In this document: piece by piece, positions 1-7,479 of the stretch
Numbering within the stretch: position 1 is the stretch's first letter
How the letters are laid out: the number at the start of each line of letters is the position of its first letter
Origin: an uncultured Lachnospiraceae bacterium
GTDB taxonomy: Bacteria > Bacillota > Clostridia > Lachnospirales > Lachnospiraceae
Length of the DNA: 34,228 nt
NCBI GenBank assembly: GCA_934371505.1
Contig: CAKRNW010000007.1
Location: forward strand, 1 to 34,228
Direction: 5' to 3'
The notes under the pieces: model-generated
Databases searched by the model: none
Seen by the model: only the letters and a program-made list of their open reading frames with translations
What the model was told of the DNA's origin: nothing
Translations under genes and position numbers: made by a program

Positions 1-785
1 TCCTCGTACTTGGAAAGCATGATATAAAGCACCTGACTCTGCTCGTTGGTGTAAGCACCGGTGGACTGCCAGCGGGTAATGCCCCGTCCCAGCTTGTTAA
101 AGATTTCCTGCTCCATCTCCGGGCAGCTTTTTTTCGTGATGACGCTTGCCTCCACGTTGATGTTCTGGGCATGGGCGCTGTCGATGGTAAAGGAATGAAT
201 GGCCGCAAAGATGACGGAGTAAATCACGGTAGGGATATCAAATATAAATACATAGATGGCATACAGTGCCACATTGACCACCAGGTTGGCTTTGCCCACG
301 CTGAAATGCCAGGGGGATTTAATCATCATAATTCCGATGACATCCATGCCGCCGGAGGAGGAGCCCATCTTCAATGCCAGTCCCAGGCCATAACCGGACA
401 CCAGACCACCGATCAGGCTGGCAGCCAGCACATCATCTGGCAAAAGTGCGATGGTGGGAATGATGGAGAGAAATATGGTCATCGCCGTGACAGTGATCAT
501 CGTCTTAACGAAAAAGCGTTTGCCTATCTTTGTAAAAGCGATAATAAAAACAGGGATGTTCAGAAGATAGTAGACGATACCCGCGATATCAAAGTTCTGG
601 AGAGGCAGGTGCAGCCCGTTTACCAGAAGGGTACGGATTAACTGGGCAATACCCATGAAACCGCCGGTGTAAAGTCCCGCAGGCACCACAAAGAGATTTA
701 AGCCTGCCGCATATAGAAAGGCCCCCACAATGGATAACCCGATTTTTCCGCTTTCCTGTTGTAAATCCTGTAGAAGTTTTCGCAT
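1..785 (-). CDS. YitT family membrane protein (3' part outside window)
   Basis: The minus-strand frame opens with ATG at 785 (MRKLLQDLQQESGK) and stays open to the window edge, giving 261 codons. A GAGGGA ribosome site lies just upstream. The N-terminal two thirds are hydrophobic, with about five membrane segments, and the glycine-rich stretches GLYTGGFMGIAQ and KMGSSSGGMDVIG are typical of YitT/DUF161 proteins. After the last membrane segment a soluble region starts (NINVEASVITKKSCPEMEQ), which matches the DUF2179 cytoplasmic domain of this family. The biochemical role of YitT proteins is not settled. The C-terminus lies before base 1, so full length cannot be judged. The 5' flank contains a cluster of palindromes (831-944). 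Family assignment is by motif recognition and is fairly secure. Confidence 0.85.
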   Translation of the reverse strand, partial: MRKLLQDLQQESGKIGLSIVGAFLYAAGLNLFVVPAGLYTGGFMGIAQLIRTLLVNGLHLPLQNFDIAGIVYYLLNIPVFIIAFTKIGKRFFVKTMITVTAMTIFLSIIPTIALLPDDVLAASLIGGLVSGYGLGLALKMGSSSGGMDVIGIMMIKSPWHFSVGKANLVVNVALYAIYVFIFDIPTVIYSVIFAAIHSFTIDSAHAQNINVEASVITKKSCPEMEQEIFNKLGRGITRWQSTGAYTNEQSQVLYIMLSKYE

Positions 786-830
786 TATATTCCCTCACTA
801 CGATATTTTATATCTTATACATATACCGCT

Positions 831-944
831 CACGAATCCGCACTATCGTGCTTTCTATCCTGCTTTGCAGGATATTCATCCGCTGATGTGCCCAGAAAAA
901 CAAATGTCTGCTCCGCAGGTGCTTGTTTTTCTCTGAGGCACATC
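831..944. repeat. compound palindromic intergenic element
   Basis: Three hairpins lie in series: CACGA/TCGTG (831-850), TCCTGC ttt GCAGGA (858-872), and a long nested structure in which GATGTGCC (885-892) pairs with GGCACATC (937-944) and AGAAAAACAA (894-903) pairs with TTGTTTTTCT (923-932), with an inner CTGC/GCAG. It sits between the hydrolase terminator and the YitT start. No T-run follows, so it does not look like a simple terminator. It may be an extragenic palindromic repeat or a leader structure for YitT. Confidence 0.6.
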
Positions 945-953
945 ACGCAAAAA

Positions 954-981
954 GGGCATTCCCCATACGGTAAGGATGCCC
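954..981 (-). terminator. intrinsic terminator of the cell wall hydrolase gene
   Basis: On the minus strand GGGCAT pairs with ATGCCC around a short loop and is followed directly by TTTTTG, about 35 bases past the hydrolase stop codon. This is a standard rho-independent terminator. Confidence 0.75.
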
Positions 982-1015
982 ATAGCACAACCATATTATG
1001 TTATTCTATCACAAA

Positions 1016-1948
1016 TTACACAGAATAGAATACATGATGCTGAATCACGATGCCGTCTGCTCTTGTGCCACGGCGGAATCTGGTAGCGGTGCCCACGTTG
1101 GACACGCCGGAAACAGCCTCTCTTGCTGCCTCAAGGCAGCTTTCATATATATTTCCGCTTGCCAGTACGCGGTCAACTTTTCCGTGTTTTACGGGAGTGA
1201 ACTGGCCGGGCTGGTAAATGACCTCGGCGATGGTTTCAGGGAAACGGGGATCTGCCACACGGTTCATGACAACGGCTCCCACCGCTACCTGACCTTCGTA
1301 GCACTCACCACCGGCCTCGCACTGAATCAATGCTGCCAGAAGTTTTACTTCGTAAGAATCCTCTACAATTTCTGCTGCCAGCGGAACTGCTTCCTCCTCC
1401 AGAACGATTCCTTCCTCAGAACCGCCATCAGCGCTTTCGTCTCCGTTGTCCTCTGTCACCTGGACTTCCTCGGTGTAAGCGACAACTGCTTCTTCTGCAG
1501 GAGCCTGCTGAGTCTCATTCACCGTCTCCGTAACGGTTTCTTCTACAACAGTCTCTGTGACCGTTTCTTCCACGGTCTGAATGGCAATCTGTTCCGTCTC
1601 TGCATCCTGCAGCACTGCAATCTGCTCCTGGGAGATCTGTTCCTCCGCAGGACCCATGCAGTTGATGGTCACGTACTGCGCCGCCACATAAGCGGTTTCA
1701 CCGTTGAATTCTACGGCAATCCACTCATCGTCAACGGTATCGATATAGCGAAGTGTGTTGCCCTTATTTACATGTCCCAGGCGTTTTGCCTTGAGACTCG
1801 GATTCTGGCGAACCCGTAAAGCGTCTACATTTACTGTAATGGTTGTGTCATTGTCTTCTGCGGCGTGAACATTGATACTGCTTCCTGCCATCATAAAAAA
1901 TGCGAAGCACAGAATCAAAGTCCGAACTGCTTTACAACATGCTTTCAT
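1016..1948 (-). CDS. exported cell wall hydrolase, SH3b plus SleB-type domain
   Basis: 310 residues. ATG at 1948 follows AGGAG with a five-base gap. Residues 1-30 are a signal peptide ending in VHAA. Residues about 35-95 form a bacterial SH3 domain (VDALRVRQNPSLKAKRLGHV), expected to bind peptidoglycan. Residues about 100-195 are a Glu/Thr/Val-rich, strongly acidic linker with repeated TVxETVTETV units. Residues about 198-310 form a SleB/CwlJ-type hydrolase_2 domain; E211 in LIQCEAGGECYEG matches the catalytic glutamate of SleB-like lytic transglycosylases. The protein is therefore probably secreted and cleaves the glycan strand. The N-terminal SH3 domain and signal peptide fit a vegetative wall enzyme as well as a germination enzyme. 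A WalR-like box lies upstream at 2020-2036. Confidence 0.85.
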   Translation of the reverse strand: MKACCKAVRTLILCFAFFMMAGSSINVHAAEDNDTTITVNVDALRVRQNPSLKAKRLGHVNKGNTLRYIDTVDDEWIAVEFNGETAYVAAQYVTINCMGPAEEQISQEQIAVLQDAETEQIAIQTVEETVTETVVEETVTETVNETQQAPAEEAVVAYTEEVQVTEDNGDESADGGSEEGIVLEEEAVPLAAEIVEDSYEVKLLAALIQCEAGGECYEGQVAVGAVVMNRVADPRFPETIAEVIYQPGQFTPVKHGKVDRVLASGNIYESCLEAAREAVSGVSNVGTATRFRRGTRADGIVIQHHVFYSV

Positions 1949-2019
1949 AAAAACTCCTGTTTCTGTAATTGCTATTTTTTAAAACTACATGACTATTCTA
2001 TGTAGCTTTTGTTGCAATT

Positions 2020-2036
2020 ATTACAGATTTGTTACA
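2020..2036 (-). promoter_or_regulatory. WalR (YycF)-like binding box
   Basis: On the minus strand the sequence reads TGTAAC, five bases, TGTAAT, exactly fitting the known WalR consensus TGTWAH-N5-TGTWAH. It lies 72-88 bases upstream of the hydrolase ATG. WalRK controls wall hydrolase genes in Firmicutes, so target and site agree. Binding itself is inferred. Confidence 0.5.
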
Positions 2037-2234
2037 ACCGCCAATATATCAGTATTTCCTTTTTTTGTCAAGTTTTCTCATTTTTGTCCAATTTTATACC
2101 ATATATAGTAGTATAATTCCATTTAAAATCTATATATTGATTTTTTCTTTCCTAAATTTGGCTTTTTAATTGAAGAACTTTACATTCTATAAATTGTAAT
2201 AATTCTGTTAATTCAACCTATGTCTTTCATCTGC

Positions 2235-2263
2235 TTGACTTTTTTTCGTTTAACGGCTATCAT
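2235..2263 (+). promoter_or_regulatory. promoter of the SDR gene
   Basis: TTGACT (2235-2240) and TATCAT (2258-2263) are separated by 17 bases, a good sigma-A pair. The rest of the AT-rich 1949-2366 gap holds no convincing gene; an ATG at 2220 in the SDR frame precedes this promoter and is therefore unlikely to be the start. Confidence 0.5.
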
Positions 2264-2302
2264 TTTATTAAATTTGCAGAGCCTCAAAATTAGACAATGT
2301 TC

Positions 2303-2336
2303 ACGCAGCAACAAGGCATTGACTGCATTGCTGCGT
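2303..2336 (+). repeat. leader hairpin before the SDR gene
   Basis: ACGCAGCAA (2303-2311) and TTGCTGCGT (2328-2336) are a perfect nine-base inverted repeat with a 16-base loop, between the predicted promoter and the ATG. It could be an operator or an mRNA leader stem; no T-run follows. Confidence 0.45.
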
Positions 2337-2366
2337 AAGAAGTTGATTCAGAAAGGCACAATTTTT

Positions 2367-3086
2367 ATGAAAAAAAGAGCACTGATTACAGGGGCATCAC
2401 GGGGTATCGGAAGGGCATCTGCCATCGCTTTTGCCCAGGCAGACTACGACCTGATTCTGGTGTGTCACACCCGGCTGGAGACATTACAATCCCTCCGGGA
2501 TGAACTTGTTTCTTCCTATAAAGTAGAGGTGGAGATTTTCGCCGCCGATGTGAGTGACCCGGCAAGTCTGGAGCCGGTTTTTGCAGGGCTGGATTCTCTG
2601 GATGTATTAATCAATAATGCTGGCATTTCCTATGTGGGACTGTTGCATGAAATGAGCATCGAGGCGTGGCAGGAGGTGTTAAACACCAACTTAAGCGGTG
2701 CCTTTTATACCAGCCGTCTGGCGATTCCTCTCATGTTAAAAAATCATCGTGGAAAGATTTTGAACGTATCCTCGGTATGGGGAAATGTGGGCGCCTCCAT
2801 GGAGGTCGCTTATTCCGCATCCAAGGCGGGGCTGAACGGCTTGACCCGCGCCCTCGCAAAAGAGCTTGCCCCCAGCAATATCCAGGTAAACGCCGTTGCC
2901 TGCGGGCTGATTGACACGGACATGAACCGCTGTTTTTCCGAAGAAGATATGGCATCTATTATAGAAGAAATCCCGGCAGACCGAATAGGGACACCCGCAG
3001 AGACGGCAGCGATGCTCCTCCTGCTTGCGGATGCCCCGTCCTATCTCACCGGGCAGATTCTCACGATGGATGGGGGATGGACGTAG
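2367..3086 (+). CDS. short-chain dehydrogenase/reductase, FabG-like
   Basis: 239 residues from ATG 2367 (MKKRALITGASRGIG), preceded by AAAGG. The frame is open back to 2220, but that part has no family similarity and precedes the predicted promoter. The cofactor motif TGASRGIG lies at residues 7-14, NNAG in LINNAGIS follows at about 85, and catalytic Ser, Tyr and Lys appear in VSSVWG and YSASK. The C-terminus SYLTGQILTMDGGW is typical of classical SDRs. The length and motifs match 3-oxoacyl-ACP reductase (FabG), which reduces 3-ketoacyl-ACP with NADPH, but there are no fatty-acid synthesis genes next to it. It may therefore be a stand-alone SDR with another substrate. It ends three bases before the convergent pseudogene at 3090. 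Confidence 0.85.
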   Translation: MKKRALITGASRGIGRASAIAFAQADYDLILVCHTRLETLQSLRDELVSSYKVEVEIFAADVSDPASLEPVFAGLDSLDVLINNAGISYVGLLHEMSIEAWQEVLNTNLSGAFYTSRLAIPLMLKNHRGKILNVSSVWGNVGASMEVAYSASKAGLNGLTRALAKELAPSNIQVNAVACGLIDTDMNRCFSEEDMASIIEEIPADRIGTPAETAAMLLLLADAPSYLTGQILTMDGGWT

Positions 3087-3089
3087 CGT

Positions 3090-3789
3090 CTATCCCTCCA
3101 TTTCTGTCAGACAGCCATCCTCGATACGCACCACCCGCTTTGCCGCCTGTGCGACCTTTAAGTCGTGGGTAATCATCACGATGGTGTTTCCTGCATAGAG
3201 GCGGGAAAAGATGGTGGTGGTGCCTAACTTGGTGGTCACCGTTGTTCCCACGGGAATGAGGGTGGTTACCGTTTCCCCATTCAATTCATAGGTCATTTCG
3301 TTTCCGTTGATGGTTTTAATCCGGACTTCCTCCAGGGTCTGGTTTTCCCCCAGCAGGATTTCCGTGGACTGGACGGCGGCTTCTTCTGCCTGCGCCTGCC
3401 AGTGCGATTTCCCGCTCTGTCTGGGTGGCACGGAGTTTTTTGCGGATTGCCTCGATGCTGCTGTCGCTAAATTTAAGAACCGGGTCACCTTCCTCCTCTT
3501 TTTCTTCTTCCGTCTGCAATTCCAAATCGTAAAGCTGGGAAGTGATACCGAAGCTTAAGGAACCGCTCTCGGTGACGCCCACGGTGAGGTCGCCCCGCTG
3601 TACCGTTTCTTCCTTATAAACCACAACCTCCTGGTTTTGCCTTAGCTTTATCCACACGGTGTAGTAGCGGTTGGTGGAAAGAATTTCCTCGTACTCCGCG
3701 ATGTCCTCCTGGGTGTCGGTCACGGCATCCTGGGCATCCTGCAGTTTTGCATCCAGGTCAGCAACGTTTTCCCAGCGAATAACTTGTGT
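3090..3789 (-). pseudogene. decayed efflux operon remnant (membrane fusion protein joined to ABC ATPase tail)
   Basis: Reading the minus strand, a frame enters after an in-frame TAA at 3792-3790 with no start codon. It encodes coiled-coil and barrel pieces typical of a MacA/HlyD-like membrane fusion protein (DLDAKLQDAQDAV, VQRGDLTVGVTESGSLSFG). Near 3400 the reading passes to another frame (QAEEAAVQSTEILLGENQT, VGTTVTTKLGTTTIFSRL). The frame then runs straight into the C-terminal tail of a MacB-type ABC ATPase, GNTIVMITHDLKVAQAA, containing the H-loop, and stops at 3090. The order fits an MFP-ABC operon from which internal segments were deleted. The 5' end of the MFP gene and most of the ATPase are missing, so no working product is expected. 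Confidence 0.75.
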
Positions 3790-3865
3790 TTAGCCTATCT
3801 TGAAAATGTATAAAATTTTTGTTTAAAGTGTGAAATCTGTGTGAAATTCAAAAATTCGATTTCTG

Positions 3866-3894
3866 TTGCGAAACCTTTCTGAACTCATTAAAAT
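3866..3894 (+). promoter_or_regulatory. possible promoter for the exonuclease gene
   Basis: TTGCGA (3866-3871) and TAAAAT (3889-3894) are 17 bases apart. The start codon is 158 bases further on, so this is tentative. Confidence 0.25.
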
Positions 3895-4016
3895 AGGATG
3901 TATATGGGAGACTGGGAGCATTCCTCCTGAACGATCCGCTTAACGATGTGACCGTCATCCTTATACGGCAAAAACAGGTACAGATACCACACCATATCCG
4001 GGGAAAATCCTGAATA
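3888..4016 (-). pseudogene. orphan C-terminal reading frame
   Basis: Between a TGA and a TAA the minus strand holds 42 codons with protein-like composition (SPDMVWYLYLFLPYKDDGH, then IVKRIVQEECSQSPIYILF) and no start codon. It sits upstream of the efflux remnant and is probably the tail of another lost gene. I do not recognise the family. The rest of the 3790-4051 gap is AT-rich. Confidence 0.3.
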
Positions 4017-4051
4017 TCATGGCATCTGCACTGGAATAATCTGGAGAATTT

Positions 4052-4984
4052 ATGAATTATATTGTACTGGATTTAGAATGGAATCAGAGCAGTACCAAGG
4101 CAGAAGAAAAAGAAATTCCCTTTGAGGTCATCGAGATCGGCGCAGTAAAGCTGGATGAGCATCAGCAGATAGTCAGCCAGTTCAGTGAACTGATCCGTCC
4201 ACAGATTTATACACAAATGCATCAGATTACCAGTAGGCTTATCCACCTGAAAATGGAGGAGCTGCAAAAGGGGCATCCCTTTCTGGAGGTTATGGAACGC
4301 TTTCTGGATTGGTGCGGTGAGGATTATATCTTTGTGACCTGGGGGCCTCTGGATCTCACAGAATTACAGCGAAATATGAATTACTACAAAATGGAGCCAC
4401 TGGCAGACGCACCTTTTCCCTTTTATGATGCCCAGAAACTGTTCAGTCTGGCTCTGGAGGATGGAAAAAGCCGCCGGAGTCTGGAATATGCCATCGACTT
4501 TTTGCATATCAAGAAGGACATTCCCTTTCACCGGGCTTTCAGCGATGCCTACTATACCGCAAAGGTCTTTTCCGGTCTGCATACTCCTGCAGTGCTTGAG
4601 AATGTATCCTATGATACCTACCATCTGCCGAAAAGCCGAAAAGAAGAAATTCATCACCAGTTTTCCCGCTATGCCAAATATATCTCCCGGGAATTTACAG
4701 ATAAGGCGGAGGCCATGGAGGATCATGAGGTTGCCAGTTCCAAGTGCTATCTGTGCCACCGCAATCTGCGGAAAAAGATCAAATGGTTCACCAATAACGG
4801 AAGGAATTATTTCTGTGTCGCCTACTGTGAAAAGCATGGTTTCCTGAAATGCAAGGTGCGCATCCGTTACTCTGATGAAGGCAAAGCCTACGTGGTGAAA
4901 ACCTCCCGGCTCATTGGACAAGAAGAGCTGCAGGAAGTGCAAAATAAGAAAAAACATGCCCATCCTGAAAAAGAGCAAACTTAA
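4052..4984 (+). CDS. DnaQ-fold 3'-5' exonuclease with C-terminal Cys cluster
   Basis: 310 residues; ATG 4052 follows GGAG with a five-base gap. The exonuclease (RNase T/DEDDh) domain spans residues 1-180. The acidic pair D7 and E9 is in LDLEWNQ, D101 is in WGPLDLTELQRN, and H160 and D165 are in HRAFSDAYYTA, so all five DEDDh catalytic residues are present. This resembles KapD/exonuclease-domain proteins of Firmicutes that degrade single-stranded RNA or DNA ends. Residues 230-262 add CYLC, then CVAYC, a C-x2-C-x19-C-x3-C arrangement that could bind zinc, followed by a basic segment. The substrate is unknown. The gene ends at a strong palindrome shared with the convergent dac gene. Confidence 0.8.
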   Translation: MNYIVLDLEWNQSSTKAEEKEIPFEVIEIGAVKLDEHQQIVSQFSELIRPQIYTQMHQITSRLIHLKMEELQKGHPFLEVMERFLDWCGEDYIFVTWGPLDLTELQRNMNYYKMEPLADAPFPFYDAQKLFSLALEDGKSRRSLEYAIDFLHIKKDIPFHRAFSDAYYTAKVFSGLHTPAVLENVSYDTYHLPKSRKEEIHHQFSRYAKYISREFTDKAEAMEDHEVASSKCYLCHRNLRKKIKWFTNNGRNYFCVAYCEKHGFLKCKVRIRYSDEGKAYVVKTSRLIGQEELQEVQNKKKHAHPEKEQT

Positions 4985-4985
4985 A

Positions 4986-5009
4986 AAGGAGCCGCAATTG
5001 CGGCTCCTT
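4986..5009. terminator. bidirectional terminator
   Basis: AAGGAGCCGC AATT GCGGCTCCTT is a perfect palindrome with a ten-base stem, placed right after the exonuclease stop and over the last bases of the convergent carboxypeptidase gene. A/T stretches on each side fit termination in both directions. Confidence 0.8.
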
Positions 5010-6543
5010 AAAAGTCAACGTTGTGGTATTCGCCACGATAACGCTGGCTTTTTTTTCTGCGTCTGCGGCTTCGTCTCCGATCGCTTCCAAAAATATTATA
5101 ATTATCCAGAAGTGCATGTATGGTAACTTCCACCAGAATCACACCAAATAAAACAGCTACCACCAGAATCACTTTTTTTACATTGATAAAAATGATTCTG
5201 CCATCCTCAGAATTATCTGTAACATAGGTATCCAGCCGGGAAACCAGCTGGGAGTCAAACTCATAGGTAGATCGATTGTAATCCGCAAAATCGATGGAGG
5301 CGCTTCCCACCGGAACTTCGTTGAAGGTGTACTGAATCTCCGCCAATTCCCCCATATTGCCCCCCTCATAAGTCAGATCCGCCTGTGCCTTCTCAAAGGA
5401 TGCAGAATTAGGCAGCACAATGGAAGCATCCCCATTCAGGGAAAGGAATGGTCTGGAGTTCCCGAAAATCGCGTTGGTGGTGGAGAAAAAGCTGGCTCCG
5501 GTCATGGTGTAACGTGTCTCATAGTCCGCCACTCTCAGCTTCTTGAAATTCTGGAAGCCGTACTGGAATAAGGAGATGGTATCCTGGTACTGGGCAGGGG
5601 CATCCTCCTTCAGCACCACGCAGATCAGCCGCATCCCGTCTTTCTCTGCGCAGGAGACCAGAGTGGAATGTGCCGGATCCGTATAGCCGGTCTTTCCTCC
5701 CACATAATACTCATAGGGAATTTCATTTTTAATGATCTGATTGGTATTATTCACCCAGATTTCATCCGGCTGGTACTGGGACGGGTACAGATGAAGCTGT
5801 CGGGTGCCTGCGATTTTTGACAGCAGCTCATTTTTGAAAAATTCCCGGGTAATCAACGCCATGTCATAGGCGGAAGTATAGTGGTTTTCATCGTGCAGAC
5901 CGTTGGCATTGGCAAAATGGGAATCCACACAGCCCAGTTCCCGGGCGCGTTCATTCATCCTATTGACAAACTCCGGAATGCTGCCCCCCACATGCTCTGC
6001 CACGCCGCTTGCCACCTCGTTGGCAGAGGCGATGAGAATACATTTCAGGGAATCTTCGATACTCAGCTGCTGTCCTGCATCGATTCCGGCATTGGAGCCG
6101 TCGGAGGGCACGCTGTTAATCGCTTCCGCAGAGAAAGTCACCATCTCATCCATGCTGCAGTTCTCCGCAGCGATCAGGCAGGTGAGCACCTTGGTGATGC
6201 TTGCCGGATAGAGATGTTCGTGAATGTTTTTGGCATAAAGGATGGTGCCGGTGTCTGCCTCCATCAAAACCGCAGATTCCGCACTGACGGCAGGACCGGT
6301 GGGCCAGTCCTGAATTTCGTTGGATTCCACGGGAATGGCTCTGCGATCCTCCTGCTGCTGTTGCAGGGAATTCTCCTGATTGTCTGCCTGTACCGGCAGA
6401 GCCGGCATAATAAACATGCCATTGGAAACCGTCAGCGCTGTAATGGTAAGGGCAGCCGCCAAAGCCTTTGTTTTTTTCTTCATCTGACATAAAAATGTGT
6501 TTTGTGTATTCCAAAAATTTTTCATATCCTTATCATACACCAT
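5008..6543 (-). CDS. D-alanyl-D-alanine carboxypeptidase (S11 family, PBP5/DacF-like)
   Basis: 511 residues from ATG 6543. The enzyme trims the terminal D-Ala of peptidoglycan stem peptides. The three serine-peptidase motifs are intact: SITK at 115-118, SAN at 173-175 and KTG at 284-286 (GGKTGYTDPAHS). Residues about 380-460 form a beta-rich C-terminal domain, and a membrane segment (about 455-480, VILVVAVLFGVILVEV) is followed by a very basic tail (DRRRSRRRRKKSQR). The protein is thus held by a C-terminal helix facing outward. The signal peptide fits best from the Met at residue 21 (MKKKTKALAAAL, base 6483), but that ATG lacks a ribosome site. The upstream ATG 6543 has only a weak AAAGAG, so the start is uncertain. 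Confidence 0.88.
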   Translation of the reverse strand: MVYDKDMKNFWNTQNTFLCQMKKKTKALAAALTITALTVSNGMFIMPALPVQADNQENSLQQQQEDRRAIPVESNEIQDWPTGPAVSAESAVLMEADTGTILYAKNIHEHLYPASITKVLTCLIAAENCSMDEMVTFSAEAINSVPSDGSNAGIDAGQQLSIEDSLKCILIASANEVASGVAEHVGGSIPEFVNRMNERARELGCVDSHFANANGLHDENHYTSAYDMALITREFFKNELLSKIAGTRQLHLYPSQYQPDEIWVNNTNQIIKNEIPYEYYVGGKTGYTDPAHSTLVSCAEKDGMRLICVVLKEDAPAQYQDTISLFQYGFQNFKKLRVADYETRYTMTGASFFSTTNAIFGNSRPFLSLNGDASIVLPNSASFEKAQADLTYEGGNMGELAEIQYTFNEVPVGSASIDFADYNRSTYEFDSQLVSRLDTYVTDNSEDGRIIFINVKKVILVVAVLFGVILVEVTIHALLDNYNIFGSDRRRSRRRRKKSQRYRGEYHNVDF

Positions 6544-6661
6544 TTCTCTTTAAATTTAAGTATTTTTATTGTATCATTTTCTTAAATTCGAGAGACAGTT
6601 TTGCAATGGCCGGCTCCGAATTTTACATTGCCTGTATTTAGCAGAAGAAAGGAATCCATCT

Positions 6662-7309
6662 ATGAGATTAAAGAACGTACCGGGTGCCCGTGAGGCAATC
6701 GCCGATAGTATTTATTGTATCCACGATCCGGAGGAGCAGAAGAACCTCAAAGGGCAGTGGCGCAGCCTGTTTGGAAATGATCACCCTTTCCATATTGAAA
6801 TTGGTATGGGAAAAGGACAGTTTATCTATGGAATGGCTGTGGCACACCCGGAAATCAATTATATCGGTATCGAAAAATACTCCAGCGTGTTAATCCGCGC
6901 CATCCAGAAAATGGAGGAGGCTCCTCTTCCCAATCTGCGTTTTATCCGCATGGATGCGGAGGAAATCTGTGAGGTGTTCGGCACCGGTGAAGTGGACCGG
7001 ATTTATCTGAATTTTTCCGACCCCTGGCCGAAAGACCGCCATGCCAAGCGCAGACTTCCCTCCCGGCAGTTTCTGGCACGATATGATGAAATTTTGAAAA
7101 AAGAGGGACAGCTGGAATTTAAGACGGATAATCAGGGATTGTTTGACTTTGCCCTGGAGGAGCTGGAGCCCGCAGGCTGGAAACCTGTGGTGGTAACCAG
7201 AGATTTGCATGCAGACCCGGAGCTCTCTCAGGGAAATATTATGACGGAATACGAAGAAAAGTTTTCTTCCATGGGAAATCCCATCTACAAATATATGATT
7301 GAGCGATAG
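6662..7309 (+). CDS. trmB: tRNA (guanine-N7-)-methyltransferase
   Basis: 215 residues from ATG 6662, preceded by AAAGGA with a nine-base gap; the longer frame back to 6569 has no conserved sequence. It transfers a methyl group from SAM to G46 in the tRNA variable loop. The SAM-binding loop is EIGMGKGQFI, the acidic partner is in RMDAEEI, and the hallmark NFSDPWPKDRHAKRRL block and FKTDNQGLFDFA are present. The ending TEYEEKFSSMGNPIYK is also characteristic. Length is normal for the single-chain bacterial enzyme. It is divergent from the carboxypeptidase gene and looks monocistronic. Confidence 0.95.
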   Translation: MRLKNVPGAREAIADSIYCIHDPEEQKNLKGQWRSLFGNDHPFHIEIGMGKGQFIYGMAVAHPEINYIGIEKYSSVLIRAIQKMEEAPLPNLRFIRMDAEEICEVFGTGEVDRIYLNFSDPWPKDRHAKRRLPSRQFLARYDEILKKEGQLEFKTDNQGLFDFALEELEPAGWKPVVVTRDLHADPELSQGNIMTEYEEKFSSMGNPIYKYMIER

Positions 7310-7311
7310 AA

Positions 7312-7479
7312 CTATTTTCTTATCTTATTTCTTCCATGGAAGGTGTTGAAAATATCTGGATTCCATACAGGGTTAATGTCCTTTGTGATGTCCTGTACAG
7401 AAATTTCCCCATCATCATTGTCGATATCGATGATGGTGTAGCGGCTTCGAAGCAGAATACCGGTCAGAATTCTTCTGCA
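7312..7479 (-). pseudogene. orphan open frame directly after the aldolase stop
   Basis: After the TAA that ends the aldolase (7482-7480), the same frame stays open for 55 codons to a TAG at 7314-7312. It reads like protein (SRYTIIDIDNDDGEISVQ, then DITKDINPVWNPDIFNTF). No start codon or ribosome site is obvious. It is probably the tail of a lost gene, or less likely a read-through extension. Family not recognised. Confidence 0.3.

Noticed and set aside
998..1819. 273-codon plus-strand ORF
   Set aside because: Antisense to the cell wall hydrolase, whose signal peptide, SH3 and SleB blocks are clear; the plus translation is Cys/Leu-rich with no motif.
2220..2366. N-terminal extension of the SDR
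   Set aside because: Lies partly upstream of the predicted promoter, has no family similarity, and MKKRALITGASRGIG is the normal SDR beginning.
5881..6492. 203-codon plus-strand ORF
   Set aside because: Shadow of the D,D-carboxypeptidase, which has all three active-site motifs on the minus strand.
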